From Ditylenchus dipsaci (taxonomy: Eukaryota; Nematoda; Chromadorea; Rhabditida; Anguinidae), in assembly GCA_004194705.1 (NCBI GenBank), contig SADC01000497.1, positions 39,128 through 103,127 on the forward strand: 64,000 nucleotides of DNA, written 5' to 3'. Below are positions 31,840 to 43,430 of the stretch, one piece after another. Numbering within the stretch: the first letter of the stretch is position 1; every line of letters starts with the position of its first letter. The notes beneath the pieces were generated by a model. The model was not told where the DNA came from and did not search any database. It saw nothing but the letters and a program-made list of their open reading frames with translations. The translations under genes were made by a program, and so were the position numbers.

Positions 31840-32440
31840 CTTCCGTCCTTAAAAAACGCGTTTTCTGTACGTTTTTAGTGCTAAACGTTGAAAAAACATG
31901 GTTTGTGAAGATTTCCGGCTATGACATACAGTTGCGGACATTGATAGCGGACGGTGTCTTTATTTTTAATGTTTCTGTTTTTCGCGAAAATTATTTTAGA
32001 CATTGTAAAAAATCAATTATATACCATTTTGTAGAACACTTCAAGGGCTACAATTATGACTACTTACATTTTGTAAATAATTAGTAATACGAAATTGGTC
32101 CCTTCCATTTTCAAAATTACTTAGTTTTTTTGCCCGACAAATGATAGCGGACGATTTATTTTTTCAAGCTGATTGATTTTAATTTTTATTATATTGTCAA
32201 TTTTTAATGACTATTTGTAAGCCCTGTTCCTCAGCTAACAATTTTGTAGGTCAAACTTTTTTTTTTTGGATTATTATACGAAAAGTTATGACATAGAAAT
32301 AAAAGTGTCGATTTCTAGTCAAAATCAAATAAAATGTAAGGAAAATGGTTGTTTGACCACATAATTAAGAGCTTTTCTCAAAAATTTTAAAAAATCAAAA
32401 TTACGCCCTTATGCGTTTTTTGAAAGCCTATGATTCCTAC
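31840..32440. repeat. Degraded Tc1-type fragment related to 27477-28974
   Basis: The stretch 32219-32400 (CTCAGCTAACAATTTTGTAG, GTCGATTTCTAGTCAAAATC, GGAAAATGGTTGTTTGACC) matches 27765-27920 with gaps. GATAGCGGACG words at 31945 and 32145 recall the GCGGACAAA terminus. No gene. Confidence 0.5.
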
Positions 32441-32444
32441 AAAA

Positions 32445-32905
32445 TGACATTTTGATCGTTGTCGTAGGACCACTCTGCACTGAGATACAGATAGGTTGAA
32501 GTTGAAAACTAGAAGTTCACGGTCGGTTAATGGGCCTTACCCGGTTTTCGGTTAACCGGATTTTGGCTACCCGGTTTTCGGTTACGGTTTTTCAGTTTTT
32601 TTTGCGTCGGTTAACCGGCTTGTACCCGGTTTTCGGTTTTTTTTTGTCGTAAATTAACCGAAATTTGCTGTACCCGGTTTCGGTTTTCCCGGTTTTTTTG
32701 TACCCGGTTTTTCGGTCGGTTTTTTTTGGCCAAATACCCGTCGGTCGTTAACCGACGGGTCGGTAACCGACCGTGAACTACTCATTGAAAACCCTGAAAA
32801 ACTGCCGTTTTGCCTTATTTTAAGCCATTTTTTCAGGGTTTTCAACTTCAACCTATCTGTATCTCAGTGCAGAGTGGTCCTACGACAACGATCAATATGT
32901 CATAT
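32445..32905. mobile_element. Foldback element with GTCGGTTAACCGAC array at centre
   Basis: Outer arms CGTTGTCGTAGGACCACTC and GAGATACAGATAGGTTGAAG are repeated in inverse at 32836-32893. The middle (32519-32773) is a second element with ends CACGGTCGGTTA...TAACCGACCGTG and many CCGGTT(T)TCGGTTA words, including the palindrome GTCGGTTAACCGAC. The same word class appears at 48538-48831. Confidence 0.65.
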
Positions 32906-33085
32906 GCTCTAAAGCCCAGGGGCGCTCATATTTCGATCTCCATCCAGCATGGGCACTTATTAGAACATATGAGCTTAATGGAGCACGGGCTCTATTAGAG
33001 GAAATACGGTAGTCATCTACTTTGTCAAATGCTGTTTGATGCTGTTTGCGGATGCTGACTGCGGATGTTTCATCCTCATTTGTGA

Positions 33086-33883
33086 ATCGGGTCGCAAAAA
33101 TCGGGTCGGAAAAAACGGGTCGCAAAAAATCGGGTCGGAAAAAAATCGGGTCGGAAAAAATCGGGTTAGAAAAAATCGGGTCGGAAAAATCGGGTTATTA
33201 TATTGTTTATGGCACTTATGTACCATAACTTAGATGGTAGTTGGAGTAGCTTTTTGGTCAACTATGATTGTGTTTTCGAAAGTGATTCTGGATGCATAAA
33301 AAATGCATGCATATCTTTCCTTTATTCGGTAATCCCCAGCTGACAAAACTATGTTCAAATCACATTTTTGGTATTTTAAAAGATATCCAGTACCCTTTTT
33401 GTTTATCAAGCATGAAGGACGAGGCAATTGTCAACTTAATGATTGACCAAAGTTTAGTAGGAAGAACGTTTGGGAAACAACTCTTTTATCGTTTTCATAA
33501 AAATTACTTAGAATATGTTCAAACACTACCGTATTTCCTCTAATTAGCCCAACCTCTCTAATAAACCCCCCCTCGACTTTTGAGGTTCTGTATCTCGGAA
33601 CAGGGTGAAATATTTTGCAGAGCTGTTTATTGCGTTTTCTTAGTTCCCGCGAGCTCTACCGATATCGCTTTTCAGATTTATAATTTTCAACAGAAAAACT
33701 CGAGATCGAATTCAAATTTTTCCGATTTTCAGGTGATTGAAAAATGAACCCACTGTGGGCTAATTAGAGGAAATACGGTATTCACAGTGACAAAAAGGTC
33801 TAACACCCCTCCCGCAGTCCCCCCAGGTACAAAAAATATAGTGACCGATTTTTTCCGACCCGATTTTTGCGACCCGATTTTTC
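33086..33883. mobile_element. STR-end element with AAAAATCGGGTCGG arrays
   Basis: About seven copies of AAAAATCGGGTCGG at 33086-33195 and three in opposite orientation at 33843-33883. Directional repeats at inverted ends match the MULE-type layout, but no target duplication is clear. Encloses the MITE at 33529-33778. The short frame at 33292-33543 is not supported. Confidence 0.6.
33529..33778. mobile_element. TA-flanked MITE, CCGTATTTCCTCTAATTAGC type
   Basis: Inverted ends CCGTATTTCCTCTAATTAGC between TA dinucleotides. Inner repeats CTCTAATAAACCCCCC / AATGAACCCACTGTGGG. A lone right end of the same class (CTCTATTAGAGGAAATACGG) is at about 32990-33010. Confidence 0.78.
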
Positions 33884-34179
33884 TCCATTACCGGTCGAAA
33901 TAATGAAGTCAACTGTTTTGGTCCACTCAATAAATATCCGGGCGCAAGCGGTGATCTTGATATCCACCTTGAAGCAATTTTTTCTTATGTTTTGGCTTAG
34001 AAAAGCCTTTCGAGCATAATTCTGATAATCTAAAGATAGTTGTAATTAAAAAACTGTAAAAACCCAGTTCTCATAACAATAACCAGTAGCGATCTACTGG
34101 ATTTCTAGGGCCTCATGGATTAATATAGCCAGTCCATGTGCTAATAGCTTGATTTTATTACATGTGCTAGTAAACTAAT

Positions 34180-35367
34180 GGGGAGGTAGATTGCCTTTTC
34201 AAATTGGGCCATTTCAAATTAGGGCCATTTCAAATTGGGCCAATTCAAATGGGCCAAAATCAAATTGCGCCAATGCAAACTGGCCAATTTCAAATCGGGC
34301 CAATGCAAATTGGCCCAAGATTTTGACTCAACAGCAAGGCTTACCGGTGCAATATTTTTATAAGACTTCCATTCTGATTTTTTCTGTACTTTATTGACAT
34401 AATTGATTAATTTTTTGCATTTTTCCCAAAAAATTTCGCGATTGTATCTAAACCACATCAAACCATGGCCCGAAAATCGACCCACCCTAACCCTAACTCC
34501 TGGGTAGGTACCTCCTGGTCAGGTGGGTATCTGCCTGGATGGCCTAAAAATGAGTTAAAAAATTAAGTTTACGTTTAAGGAGACTCGAACCAGTAAGCTC
34601 GGTGACTTGTATATGAACCTCTACATTAACCCCTCCCAATTGGGTTTCCACCTGGATGGCAAACTTGATCCAAGTGGTCGACCACTTGATCAAAATATTT
34701 TTTTAAGGTTTCGGGTTCCAAAACAATTTCTATGTACTAATTAAGTACGCTGAAGATGGTTTGACAGTGGTAAAATTACGTTTTATGGAAAAAATTTTGA
34801 GTTATTGCCAACGATTGATTCGTCAAAATCAATCGCAAATCAAATGGCAATAGCTCAAAAATTTCACCATAAAACGTAATTTTTACCACTTTCAAACCAT
34901 CTTCAGCGTAATTGAATTAGTACATAGAAATTGTTTTGGAACCCAAAAACCTTAAAAAAATATTTTGATCCAAGTGACGACCACTCGGTTTGGTCACTCT
35001 GGATGGAGTTTTGAGCGATTCTAATGGGTGATGTAGAGGTTGCTGGTTCGAATCCACCTGGGTGCATTACCTTTTTACCATTAATTTTAGATAAAAAAAG
35101 ACAAGCGTTCGACTTTTCAGGTCATTTGGGTGAATATGCCCCTATCTGGAGTTACCGTAGCTGTTTTGACTAAAAATCTTGCCCAATTTGCATCGGCCCG
35201 ATTTGAAATTGGCCCAGTTTGCATTGGCCCAATTTGAAAATGGCCCAATTTGAAATGGGCCCAATTTGAATTGGCCCAATTTGAATTTGGCCCGATTTGA
35301 AATTGGCCCAGTTTGCATTGGCCCAATTTGATTGGCCCAATTTGAAAAGGCCCAATCTACTCCTCCC
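34180..35367. mobile_element. MULE-type non-autonomous element, CAAATTGGGCC arrays
   Basis: Left GGGGAGGTAGATTGCCTTTT and right (reverse complement GGGAGGAGTAGATTGGGCCT) open into arrays of TTCAAATTGGGCCAA: nine at left (34195-34320) and about thirteen inverted at right (35175-35350). A 7-bp duplication AACTAAT flanks it (34173-34179 and 35368-35374). Encloses the foldback at 34661-34992 and isolated tRNA-like B boxes. NW/GP-rich frames are repeat artefacts. Confidence 0.8.
34661..34992. mobile_element. Foldback MITE, CCAAGTGGTCG ends
   Basis: Arms of about 150 bp: GATCCAAGTGGTCGACCACT at left, inverted GATCCAAGTGACGACCACTC at right. Inner arm sequence includes ACGTTTTATGGAAAAAATTT. Same family as 6627-6957. 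Confidence 0.8.
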
Positions 35368-35399
35368 AACTAATTATAAACAAAAAAACAGTTCAAAAA

Positions 35400-35995
35400 A
35401 TTCTAAAAAAATAAATGTCGCGCGATAATTTATAATATTTTTAGAAAAAGTCGCGCGACAATTCTAAATGACATTTTTTAAAATAATACAGATTTTCGGT
35501 TCTATTTTATTGGTTTATAGACTGAAATAATGGTTAACAGAGACAACGGGGGCATTCGTCCGCTGCGTGAGAGGTGAAATTCTTGGACCGCAGCGAGACG
35601 AACTTAGATTTTGTGTGTCTGATCCAAGTTATTTTCATGACAAAACATTCGAATTCTTGCAAAATATTGCTAAATTGGTTGGTCTTGGGACAAAGGCATA
35701 ATAATTTTTTCGTGGACATTTCAGCTTTCGGCAGCCAGCATTTTCTACTATATTAGAATTGTCGGCGACATTTTCTACTATTTTTTTCGGTGAAATTCGA
35801 GGCGAATTTAACCGATTTCAACCCGAAAAATAATAGAAATGTCGCGCGACAAATTCCACTATAATAGAAAATGTCTGGCTGCCGCTTTTTCGTGGTATAT
35901 TTCACTTTTTCGTGGCACATTTCCGCTTTTTCGTGGTATGTCGTTTTTCGTGGCAGAAATAATCTTTTTCGTGGCATATTCAGCCTTTTCGCAAA
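35400..35995. repeat. TGTCGCGCGACA palindromes and TTTTTCGTGGTATATTTC array
   Basis: The 12-bp palindrome class TGTCGCGCGACA appears near 35415, 35448 and 35840. A directional array of CTTTTTCGTGG(T/C)A(T/C)ATTTC runs over 35883-35990, with a lone unit at 35706. They flank the 18S fragment and look like transposon ends, but I cannot delimit them. Confidence 0.5.
35491..35605 (+). rRNA. 18S rRNA gene fragment (pseudogene)
   Basis: Contains GGGGGCATTCGT and AGAGGTGAAATTCTTGGACC, which are universal landmarks of the central domain of eukaryotic small-subunit rRNA. They are preceded by CTATTTTATTGGTTTATAGA and ACTGAAATAATGG. Small deletions after GACAA and CATTCGT, and loss of similarity after GACGAAC, show it is a truncated relic. 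The CTGCGTGAGAGGTGAAATTC wording recalls nematode 18S from memory. An artefactual reading frame overlaps it. Confidence 0.85.
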
Positions 35996-36062
35996 CCAAA
36001 TCAGTTTATGCCTAATGCAGCCCCATTTTGTGTTATTTATAGTCTTATTTTAGATTAAAAAG

Positions 36063-37040
36063 ATGGAGATTTTATTGAGCGAGAAAGAAATAAGGAATGG
36101 CTATGAATTCATTTGCAAAGAGATAGACACCTGAGCACAATAATTTGATAATAATTTTTAATTAAGGTTTGGTTAGGGATAACACAAATTTAGAAGCATT
36201 TTTGCAAGAGTTTTCGGTGGAAAATGGTTACGAATCGATGGATCCTGCCAACTGGCTTTGTTTTTGCCCAAAGTTATGTTTCCCGTCCAACATGACCAGT
36301 AGATTAATTAAATATTCTACAGAACATTCGGGCGCTACTGTAATATACCCTCCCCCCAAAAAGCGCTACTGTATATACCGCCCCCCCAAATCGACCTACT
36401 GTCCATATAAAGAAACTCTGGTATGCATGTTTTTTCAGCATCAGAGTCGCTTTCGAGTGATTTGTGTCTAAGGTATGTGGGTGTGCGCATCTCAACTCCA
36501 AGCCCCCAAGCCCCCTGCGGCCCCGAAGGGGCGCAGGGGGCTTTGAGAGTTCTACTTAGAGAGTTCTCACGCGAGTTCTGAGAGTTCTCACGCGACTCAC
36601 TTACCTTAGACCATGATTCCGAGGAGTACTCTTGATTCATAAAATGCGTATAGAGTCTAGTTTTGCCACGGCCGAGTTGAAAAAACATGGTAAAAGCAGC
36701 TAAAAAAAAGTGGCCCCTGTATTATTCTTCCCTCCCAATGCAGCCCATAATCCTTTTAAACTGCTTTTCTGGTCCTTTTAAATGGCAAAATTAATTGCAT
36801 AAAAATGGTTTTAGACACTCCCAAAAAAGTCGGCTTTTTTGGGGGGGGGGCGGTATATGACAGTAGCGTCGAACATTCCTTGCCAAGAAAATAACTTGAT
36901 TGTGTGCTATCATCTGCAAATACTCCCGATTATGTTTCCTGACGTGAAGCGTTCAACTTCTCTCAAGCGCAGATGGACGCGATTCGAAAGAAAAATGGCC
37001 GAAGAAATACTCGCCGGAATGATGATTCTGAACTCAATCC
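36063..37040 (+). CDS. Interrupted coding segment, unrecognised
   Basis: Exon-like frames before (MEILLSEKEIRNGYEFICKE at 36063; FLQEFSVENGYESMDPANWL at about 36200) and after (FPDVKRSTSLKRRWTRFERK and following, to 37040) the insertion at 36330-36870. Rejoining the target leaves the frame off by one, so another indel exists. The right side runs into the assembly gap. I do not recognise the protein. Confidence 0.35.
36330..36870. mobile_element. 8-bp-TSD element with GCGCTACTGTATATACC ends
   Basis: Ends GGGCGCTACTGTAATATACC and (right, reverse complement) GACGCTACTGTCATATACCG are flanked by perfect GAACATTC (36322-36329 and 36871-36878). The inside is a full copy of the splice-donor foldback repeat (36405-36690) plus a GGCCCCTGTATTA segment. 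Related ends occur at 12815, 13120, 40267 and 40690. Confidence 0.85.
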
Positions 37041-37057
37041 NNNNNNNNNNNNNNNNN
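37041..37057. other. Assembly gap (17 N)
   Basis: A run of 17 N. Its true length is unknown; the coding segment to the left is cut here. Confidence 1.
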
Positions 37058-38009
37058 ACAGGTGATTGGTGTACCCTCTGTATAGCTAGGGACCCTAGAG
37101 GGAATTAAGTTATATTGTAGGCAGTTATAAACCTTTCAGGTGGGTGTTGTATTATCCTTCAGGTGGATAGAGCACTCTCTTGGTACCGAAAACTAAAGGT
37201 TCTAATTTCAAAAATTTAATTTTTTGTCTAGCAAACAATTATTTTTTCAATTCCAAGGCTCATAGCTGGCTGGGTGTGAAATATGGTTTCGCACTTTCTA
37301 ATAGGGCGAATTCTCAGACAATTGTGCGTCGAATGGTATATAATTCTTATAACAAATTATTAATTTCTTAGGCATATCGATTTCAGCTTTATTTTTACAG
37401 AGAAATGCCGCTTAAAGGACCATGGGTTTTGTGGGAAGCAGCGGCACATTTGAGAAATTTTAATTGGGCGGATTGACACTTTTTTACTCTGAAATATTCA
37501 ACAATTATTTTTAAAATTATTTTTCGTTTGCATCTAAAATTTTATCAAATTACGAACCATCTACTAGTCGAGCCCAAGGTTGCTTGACATTGCCAGAACG
37601 GACGACTTCAGCTACTTTCACTACACCATGACTATTTATGATGAGATTAAAGTTGTTCCTGGACTAAGACATAAAAATTTAAATTGCAATTTAGATAAAA
37701 AATATTCACATTCATATTTAATTGATCTCAATGATAAAAAGTGTCCCCCGCCAATCTCAAATTCCGTAAACGTCGCTGCGTTCAAAAACCATGGTCCTTA
37801 AGAAAATTGTTGATCCCACGATTTATGTTTAGGTTATTGAATAAAAAGATGTTGCATGGAAATTGAAGCTTAAAAATCCCCAACCACACATATTAAACAA
37901 ATCAGAACATATCTGGGGAGACCAAGGCATAAAAAAAGAAAAAGACACAGGGGGACCAAAGCAAAAAAACGCCGACTTATCGTTAGATTTTTGTTCTTTT
38001 ATCCGTTTA
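37058..38009. other. Stretch without a supported gene
   Basis: An open frame at 37580-37801 (contains MTIYDEIKVVPGLRHKNLN) has plausible amino-acid composition but no recognised similarity, and flanking splice signals are unconvincing. The rest is AT-rich. Confidence 0.4.
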
Positions 38010-38426
38010 CAGTCAACTCCCGATTTAGTGTACACCTGGATTGAAATTTTTGGCCAGCGGTTAATTAAAATGACTAGAATGAACCCTCGATTAGTGTACA
38101 TTCAATTTAGTGTACACCTGGAGCCGGTCCCAGGGTGTACACACTAAATCGGGGGTACTAGTTCGGTTTACACCTCCAATTTTTTGTTTGTTTTGCAGGT
38201 TCAATTCCACGTAGTGGCACACACTATTTTTTGGCTTGTTTGGCCAGTTTAGAGGGTAATTTGGGTCGCTGATTCTGAATTCTGGCGTCAAAAAAGTCTA
38301 ATTACCTCTAAACTGGCCAAAGAAGCCAAAAAAGTAGTGTGCCACTACGTGGAAACTGACCTGCAAAACAAACAAAAATTGGAGGTGTGGTGTAAACCGA
38401 ACTAGTACCAAATCGGGAGTTGACTG
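38010..38426. mobile_element. CAGTCAACTCCCG MITE with nested foldback
   Basis: Left TA then CAGTCAACTCCCGATTTAGT; right end CCAAATCGGGAGTTGACTG. Inner words TTAGTGTACACCTGG. A foldback with ends TAGTTCGGTTTACACC (about 38159-38405) is nested near the right end; its core is shared with 7905-8005. Terminus type resembles pogo/Tigger-like MITEs (TA target). Confidence 0.68.
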
Positions 38427-38839
38427 TGTCGCCATCCCACAATATATCCTCCGGCCACAATATCCCCGCAGTCACAATATCCACGGACAAATTTGAATAA
38501 AAATTTAAAATTTATTTTTAGCAGGAAACTTCAGTAAGTGGTAATTTGACCCGCAATAATTGTGGTGGTGGGAGGACCACCTCGTACCTACTCTAAGAAA
38601 AATTGTAAGTGATATCCACATTCAGAACCTGAAATTTCGAATAAGGACAAAAGTAAATAAAGACTATTGTTTTCTATATAGAATCATGTTCTGGGTACAG
38701 TTTGATAATACCAAAATAATAGAAAAATCAGCTTACCAAAGCGAAGTACCGGAGTTTTCACCGAAATTTTTTTTAAAGCCAACGATTCGCCCTGTATTTT
38801 CTACCACAGGGGGTATCAATCATGGTTTTTTAGTCAAAT

Positions 38840-39075
38840 TAGAGTTGGGAAAATAGCCGGCTATTTTCTTTCCGGCTATTTAGCTATTTTTTTCCGGATT
38901 TCTTTGATTTTTGGCTATTTTCTCAACCCTTGTGAAGAAGAAGTTTATACGTATACATGTATAAACAGCTATACAAAATAGCCGATTTCTCACTGATCTG
39001 CTATTTTCCTAGAAAATATGCCGGACTATAAGCCGGCTAATAATCTAGGCTTAATATCGCTCGTTGGTCAACTCT
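38840..39075. mobile_element. hAT-like element with AAATAGCCGGCTATTT palindromes
   Basis: Ends TAGAGTTGGGAAAATAGCC...GGTCAACTCTA. Inner palindrome AAATAGCCGGCTATTT and related GCCGGCTA words. Flanks AGTCAAAT and AGTCCAAAT agree except for one base. TAGAG fits the hAT terminal consensus. Confidence 0.65.
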
Positions 39076-39224
39076 AGTCCAAATTGAAAAATTTAAATTG
39101 GCGCTTTGAATTTTAAAGGGAAAAAGGGCTGTATTGAGGGAGGGGAGGGATGAAAAGGCCACTTTTTATGGCAGAGTTTAAAAATTCAAAACTTTTGTAT
39201 TCTTCGCCTGCCTCACCATGTTTT

Positions 39225-39350
39225 TTCAACTGGGCTTGTGCAAAAAGATACTCTATATGCATTTTATGGTCAAGAGTACTTCTCGGAATCATGTCTAAGG
39301 TAAGTGTGTGCGCGCATCTCTAACTCTCAAGCCCACATAAAGTGCCCGTT
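39225..39350 (+). repeat. Half copy of splice-donor foldback repeat
   Basis: Reads CTTCTCGGAATCATGTCTAA|G|GTAAGTGTGTG in plus orientation at about 39282-39310. Only this arm is present. Confidence 0.6.
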
Positions 39351-39541
39351 TTCGACGGAAAAAAAGTCAGGACCAGGTTTCAGAGAAAAATTAGATCTCG
39401 AATATTTATTGGGGATTTAAAAAAACAAGATGAGAACCAAAACAATTCACATCTCTGTGCATCATTATAAACACCGAACTAGTTTAGTAGGAATCATTTC
39501 ATAAAAGTTTTACAAAAAATCATGATAAGAAGAAAAATATA

Positions 39542-39610
39542 CAGTCGAACCTGGATTCAACACCACTCCAAGGGATCAACCCTAGGTGGTGTTGCATCCA
39601 GGTTCGACTG
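39542..39610. mobile_element. 69-bp CAGTCGAACCTGG MITE
   Basis: CAGTCGAACCTGGATTCAAC...GTTGCATCCAGGTTCGACTG lies between TA dinucleotides. A partial second copy starts at 39727 (TACAGTCGAACCTGGAC). Confidence 0.75.
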
Positions 39611-39777
39611 TAGTGTTACAGGGTGTTTTTTTCTATTCCTCGTTTTTATATGTCGACTTTTATTCAAAAATTTAATCTTTTTTCAGCTTTCTTTTTTCAT
39701 TAGCAAAATAATACAGAAAAATATACAGTCGAACCTGGACAAAACACCACCCCAAGGGACCGAACCTAGGGTATGTC

Positions 39778-39860
39778 TAGGGTTGTCGAGTACTCGAAAT
39801 CAAGTAATTTCGAGTATTATTCGAAATTTTTCGAGTATCGAGTCGAGTACTCGAAAATTT
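39778..39860. repeat. hAT-like end with CGAGTACTCG palindromes
   Basis: TAGGGTTGTCGAGTACTCGA followed by CGAGTATT, TCGAGTCGAGTACTCGAAA. TAGGGTTG is the same terminus as at 324 and 48538. No opposite end was found. Confidence 0.55.
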
Positions 39861-40266
39861 TAAGTTTGAAGTATAGAATTTAATAATTAAAAATGTGCTC
39901 GAGGACAAATTTTTTTCTTTTCTATGGCTTTATTATGCCTCACCAACTTCAAATGATTAAATTTTTAACCAAAATTTCGACAAAAATTCTACTCGAAAGC
40001 AAACGCAGCACAGTTTGGTCCCTCATGACTGTGGCATCTGATTGGAGTGTTCTGTAGCGCATTTCCTGTAGAAGCACTTTGGCTGAGGAGGCTTCGCTAA
40101 TACCCTGGAAAGGGCTGTATTATTCACAGATTTTTTTTTTCTATTTCTCAATAGGGATTAAAAACTGTGTTTGGCAAATTTTAAAAAACTCTCAAAAACG
40201 CCTCTTCGATACGTCCCTGGTAGGGGTAATCATAAATTTTGGAAAATCCATCGTTAGGATAGAACA

Positions 40267-40696
40267 GTCGGCGCTACTGTATATAACCGCCCCCCCCCCC
40301 TCCCAATAATTTTTAGTCTTAGGAATCGGGCTCAGCCCTTAGGCTTCGGGCGTAGGCATTAGGCTCAGGGACAAAACGTAATAATTCACCATTTTTCCAA
40401 AGAAAAGTATGGTTTTTGGGGTACAGTCAAAACTCCATTAACATACTCCCCATTAACATAAATATACGGCTGGATATACCCATTAAATATACGGCTGGCT
40501 AAGATCTATTTGGTCTGATCATAGTGATTTCCTTATTAACATACTCTCCCATTAACATACGCCTCTCATTAACATACGGCTAGCCCCGGTCCAAGGGTGT
40601 ATGTTAATGGGAGTTTTGACTGTACCTGAAAATTATGGGGGGGGAGTGCATATTACAGTAGGTTTTTAGGGAGGATATATTCCAGTAGCGTCGATA
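40267..40696. mobile_element. GGCGCTACTGT-ended element with nested MITE
   Basis: Ends GGCGCTACTGTATATAACCG and inverted ATATATTCCAGTAGCGTC. Flanks GAACAGTC and GATAAGTC match at 6/8. Encloses the TA-flanked MITE 40424-40622. Confidence 0.6.
40424..40622. mobile_element. TA-flanked CAGTCAAAACTCC MITE, TTAACATA words
   Basis: CAGTCAAAACTCCATTAACA...TGTTAATGGGAGTTTTGACTG between TA dinucleotides. Five or more CATTAACATAC(G/T) words inside. Same terminus class as 38010, 39542, 46532 and 47516, with its own inner word. Confidence 0.78.
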
Positions 40697-40914
40697 AGTC
40701 TTTATGTTTTGTAATTATTAATTACTAATTAGTCCACAGATATACCGTGTCAAGACAGGAATTTTTGTGTATTTGATTGTGGATTTGAAATCGGTCGATT
40801 TCGAATCGCCATATCTTGGAGTAGCACAGTATTCGAATTTTAGTTCGTAAAAAAACCAAAAAAAAAAGCTTTGTGTATATGCTTTATATTTTTGCATTTA
40901 GAATTTTTGCAATC

Positions 40915-43430
40915 ATGAGTGACCTTAAGAATAAGATGACGTCTTTTCTCAAATATCCAGTCTACTATCCTGTTCTGCTCAACAAGGTTGGTCTTTTTCG
41001 TTTCAAGCTCTTGAAAAATGAACTTACAACTTTGGGATTAAAATAAGAAAGGAACTGATTGATGGCTTGTTTGATTGACACCGTAGACCTACCAGGATTT
41101 TGTGGGACTTATGTTATTTCGGAATTAGCCAAATAATTTTTTTCAATTAAATGGGTTTGCATGTGCCCCCAGAGACTTGGTATGAAATCGTGCAATACTT
41201 CGACGTCTCAAAATGCCTTAGATTGAAGTTTTTGCAAAAAACAATACTCCCTTTAATAGCTCATCACGTCGAAAATCTGCTAAGAGCCATTGTATCATTT
41301 GTTCAATTTGTTGAGTATAACTTTTTGCTTTAAGGATAAAAAGGATTGGATCAAACAGCTCAAGTCATTGCTGTTGCAAATTTACCAAGATGATGATTTC
41401 ACAGACGATGCTTCCGATTATGTGTATGGCTTGTAATTGAAAATTTTGCGGCTTTTACCAATTAGACTTTATTATTTAGATGTTTGAGGCTCACGGTTAC
41501 TTGACTGACGGACATGCTGTCAAAAAGAGTGAAGACAAGCTAGCCGATTGTCTCAAGAATTTGATGAGCTTGTTGATAGAGGCGAAAGTGCCTGAGGGTG
41601 ATATTGCAGTGGTAATTTATACAACATGTCAACTTTTCGTGAATTTACCGATCGAACTTCCAGCCAAAGAATGAATCTCTCAAGGGAATGCTTGACGTTC
41701 TTGAAGAAATCAGCGCAAAGAACACAATTCTTGGATCCCATGTGTATCTTCTCTATCTGATGGTACAATTCAATAGGTTGTGTTGGACTCAGCTTAGTGT
41801 TATTTTTTCAGGTTGCTGGTTTCTACTCACAGATTGACACACTATTCCTATCTGTCCGTTACGGAAATGTTGCACTTTCTAAGGAGAAATACTGGAGTCA
41901 TGCCGAAAGATCAGCAATTCAAGTTGATTACCTCTGCTCAAATCTATGGATGTTTGATCCCATAACCAATACCAGTAATGAATTTAGCGGGATTGATGTA
42001 ATGATTGCAAGCTTCTGAGGTAGGAAACTGAATACTCTCTTTTCAGATATACAAACGCAACAGTACTCTAGAAAGAGTGAAGAATCAATGCATTTGTTTG
42101 TGATCACTTTACCTGTAACTCAATATTTTATTTCGCATCTTCTGACATGTGCATCTAATTTTCAGTTCAAGAAAGACAAACTTGAAAAGATTGTCTCTCC
42201 ATTGGACCAAGAATACAAGCAGTGGAGTGGAATTGATTCAGTCATCATTTCCAGCTGGCCAGACAAAGAGGTTGGCGTTAGAGATGATTTAAAAATAACT
42301 GCAATAAGAATTTTAATAAACTTCTATTTTAGGTTTTCCTGTTGAAACAATCTGTGCAGCCGAATCCATCTCTAGAAGTACATGAGTTAACAATGTGGTC
42401 AAAGTAAGCGTTTTGTTTTCGATCTTGAAATTTTCTCCACAATCAACTTTTTAGGTAGAACAGCGTCCTCACCGAACAATCGTAGCGTGGACTGAACTGT
42501 GCATTTGCCTCATTCTGGAACGAATGATGTGATCAAGTCCCATACACATGTTGGTGGATATGTGCTTAAAGCGGCCCAATCTGACTCGCAGTCGACCGAA
42601 GTTCGATTTCCTTTACAACATCTGCATGAACAAAAACATTGGAAGTCGTAAGGATGAGCTAGCTGAGCAGGAAGTTGTAAATTGGCTCCTTCATAGCATC
42701 AAAAAACTTCAAATATGTGCTCGTTGATTGTAGTTGAGACAATGTTGTTTGTTCCCACCGAAGTGCGCAATAAATTTTGTTATCGATCCGTCTGACATTT
42801 TTATATTTTGCAGTCGCATTTTGCAGTCGCATTATTGCATCTATTTTTCAGTTCAAGAAAGACAAACTTGAAAAGATTGTCTCTCCATTGGACCAAGAAT
42901 ACAAGCAGTGGAGTGGAATTGATTCAGTCATCATTTCCAGCTGGCCAGACAAAGAGGTTGGCGTTAGAGATGATTTAAAAATAACTGCAATAAGAATTTT
43001 AATAAACTTCTATTTTAGGTTTTCCTGTTGAACAATCTGTGCAGCCGAATCCATCTCTAGAAGTACATGAGTTTAACAATGTGGTCAAAAGTAAGCGTTT
43101 TGTTTTCGATCTTGAAAATTTTCTCCACAATCAACTTTTTAGGTAGAACAGCGTCCTCACCGAACAATCGTAGCGTGGACTGGAACTGTGCATTTGCCTC
43201 ATTCTGGAACGAATGATGTGATCAAGTCCCATACACATGTTGGTGGATATGTGCTTAAGCGGCCCAATCTGACTCGCAGTCGACCGAAGTTCGATTCCTT
43301 TACAACATCTGCATGAACAAAAACATTGGAAGTCGTAAGGATGAGCTAGCTGAGCAGGAAGTTGTAAATTGGCTCTTCATAGCATCAAAAAACTTCAAAT
43401 ATGTGCTCGTTGATTGTAGTTGAGACAATG
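40915..43430 (+). CDS. Unrecognised multi-exon gene with duplicated 3' exons
   Basis: ATG 40915 opens MSDLKNKMTSFLKYPVYYPV (exon 40915-40986). Further exon candidates encode VPPETWYEIVQYFDVSKCLR (about 41165), KDWIKQLKSLLLQIYQDDDF (about 41340), MFEAHGYLTDGHAVKKSEDK (41480), VAGFYSQIDTLFLSVRYGNV (41812) and FKKDKLEKIVSPLDQEYKQW (42166), then a last part with HTHVGGYVLKRPNLTRSRPK. From 42166 on, the whole 3' portion is repeated in tandem (from 42851). Indels alternate between the two copies; for example the second copy gives an open GTVHLPHSGTNDVIK where the first is shifted. The helical, acidic composition suggests a soluble intracellular protein. The VPPETWYEIV start is only loosely F-box-like. 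I do not recognise the family. Confidence 0.55.

Noticed and set aside
35040..35065. tRNA gene at GGTTCGAATCC
   Set aside because: Only a B box is present; the upstream sequence does not form a cloverleaf.
37580..37801. 73-aa open frame with plausible composition
   Set aside because: No recognised domain, unconvincing splice signals and no second copy for support; noted only as a weak candidate.
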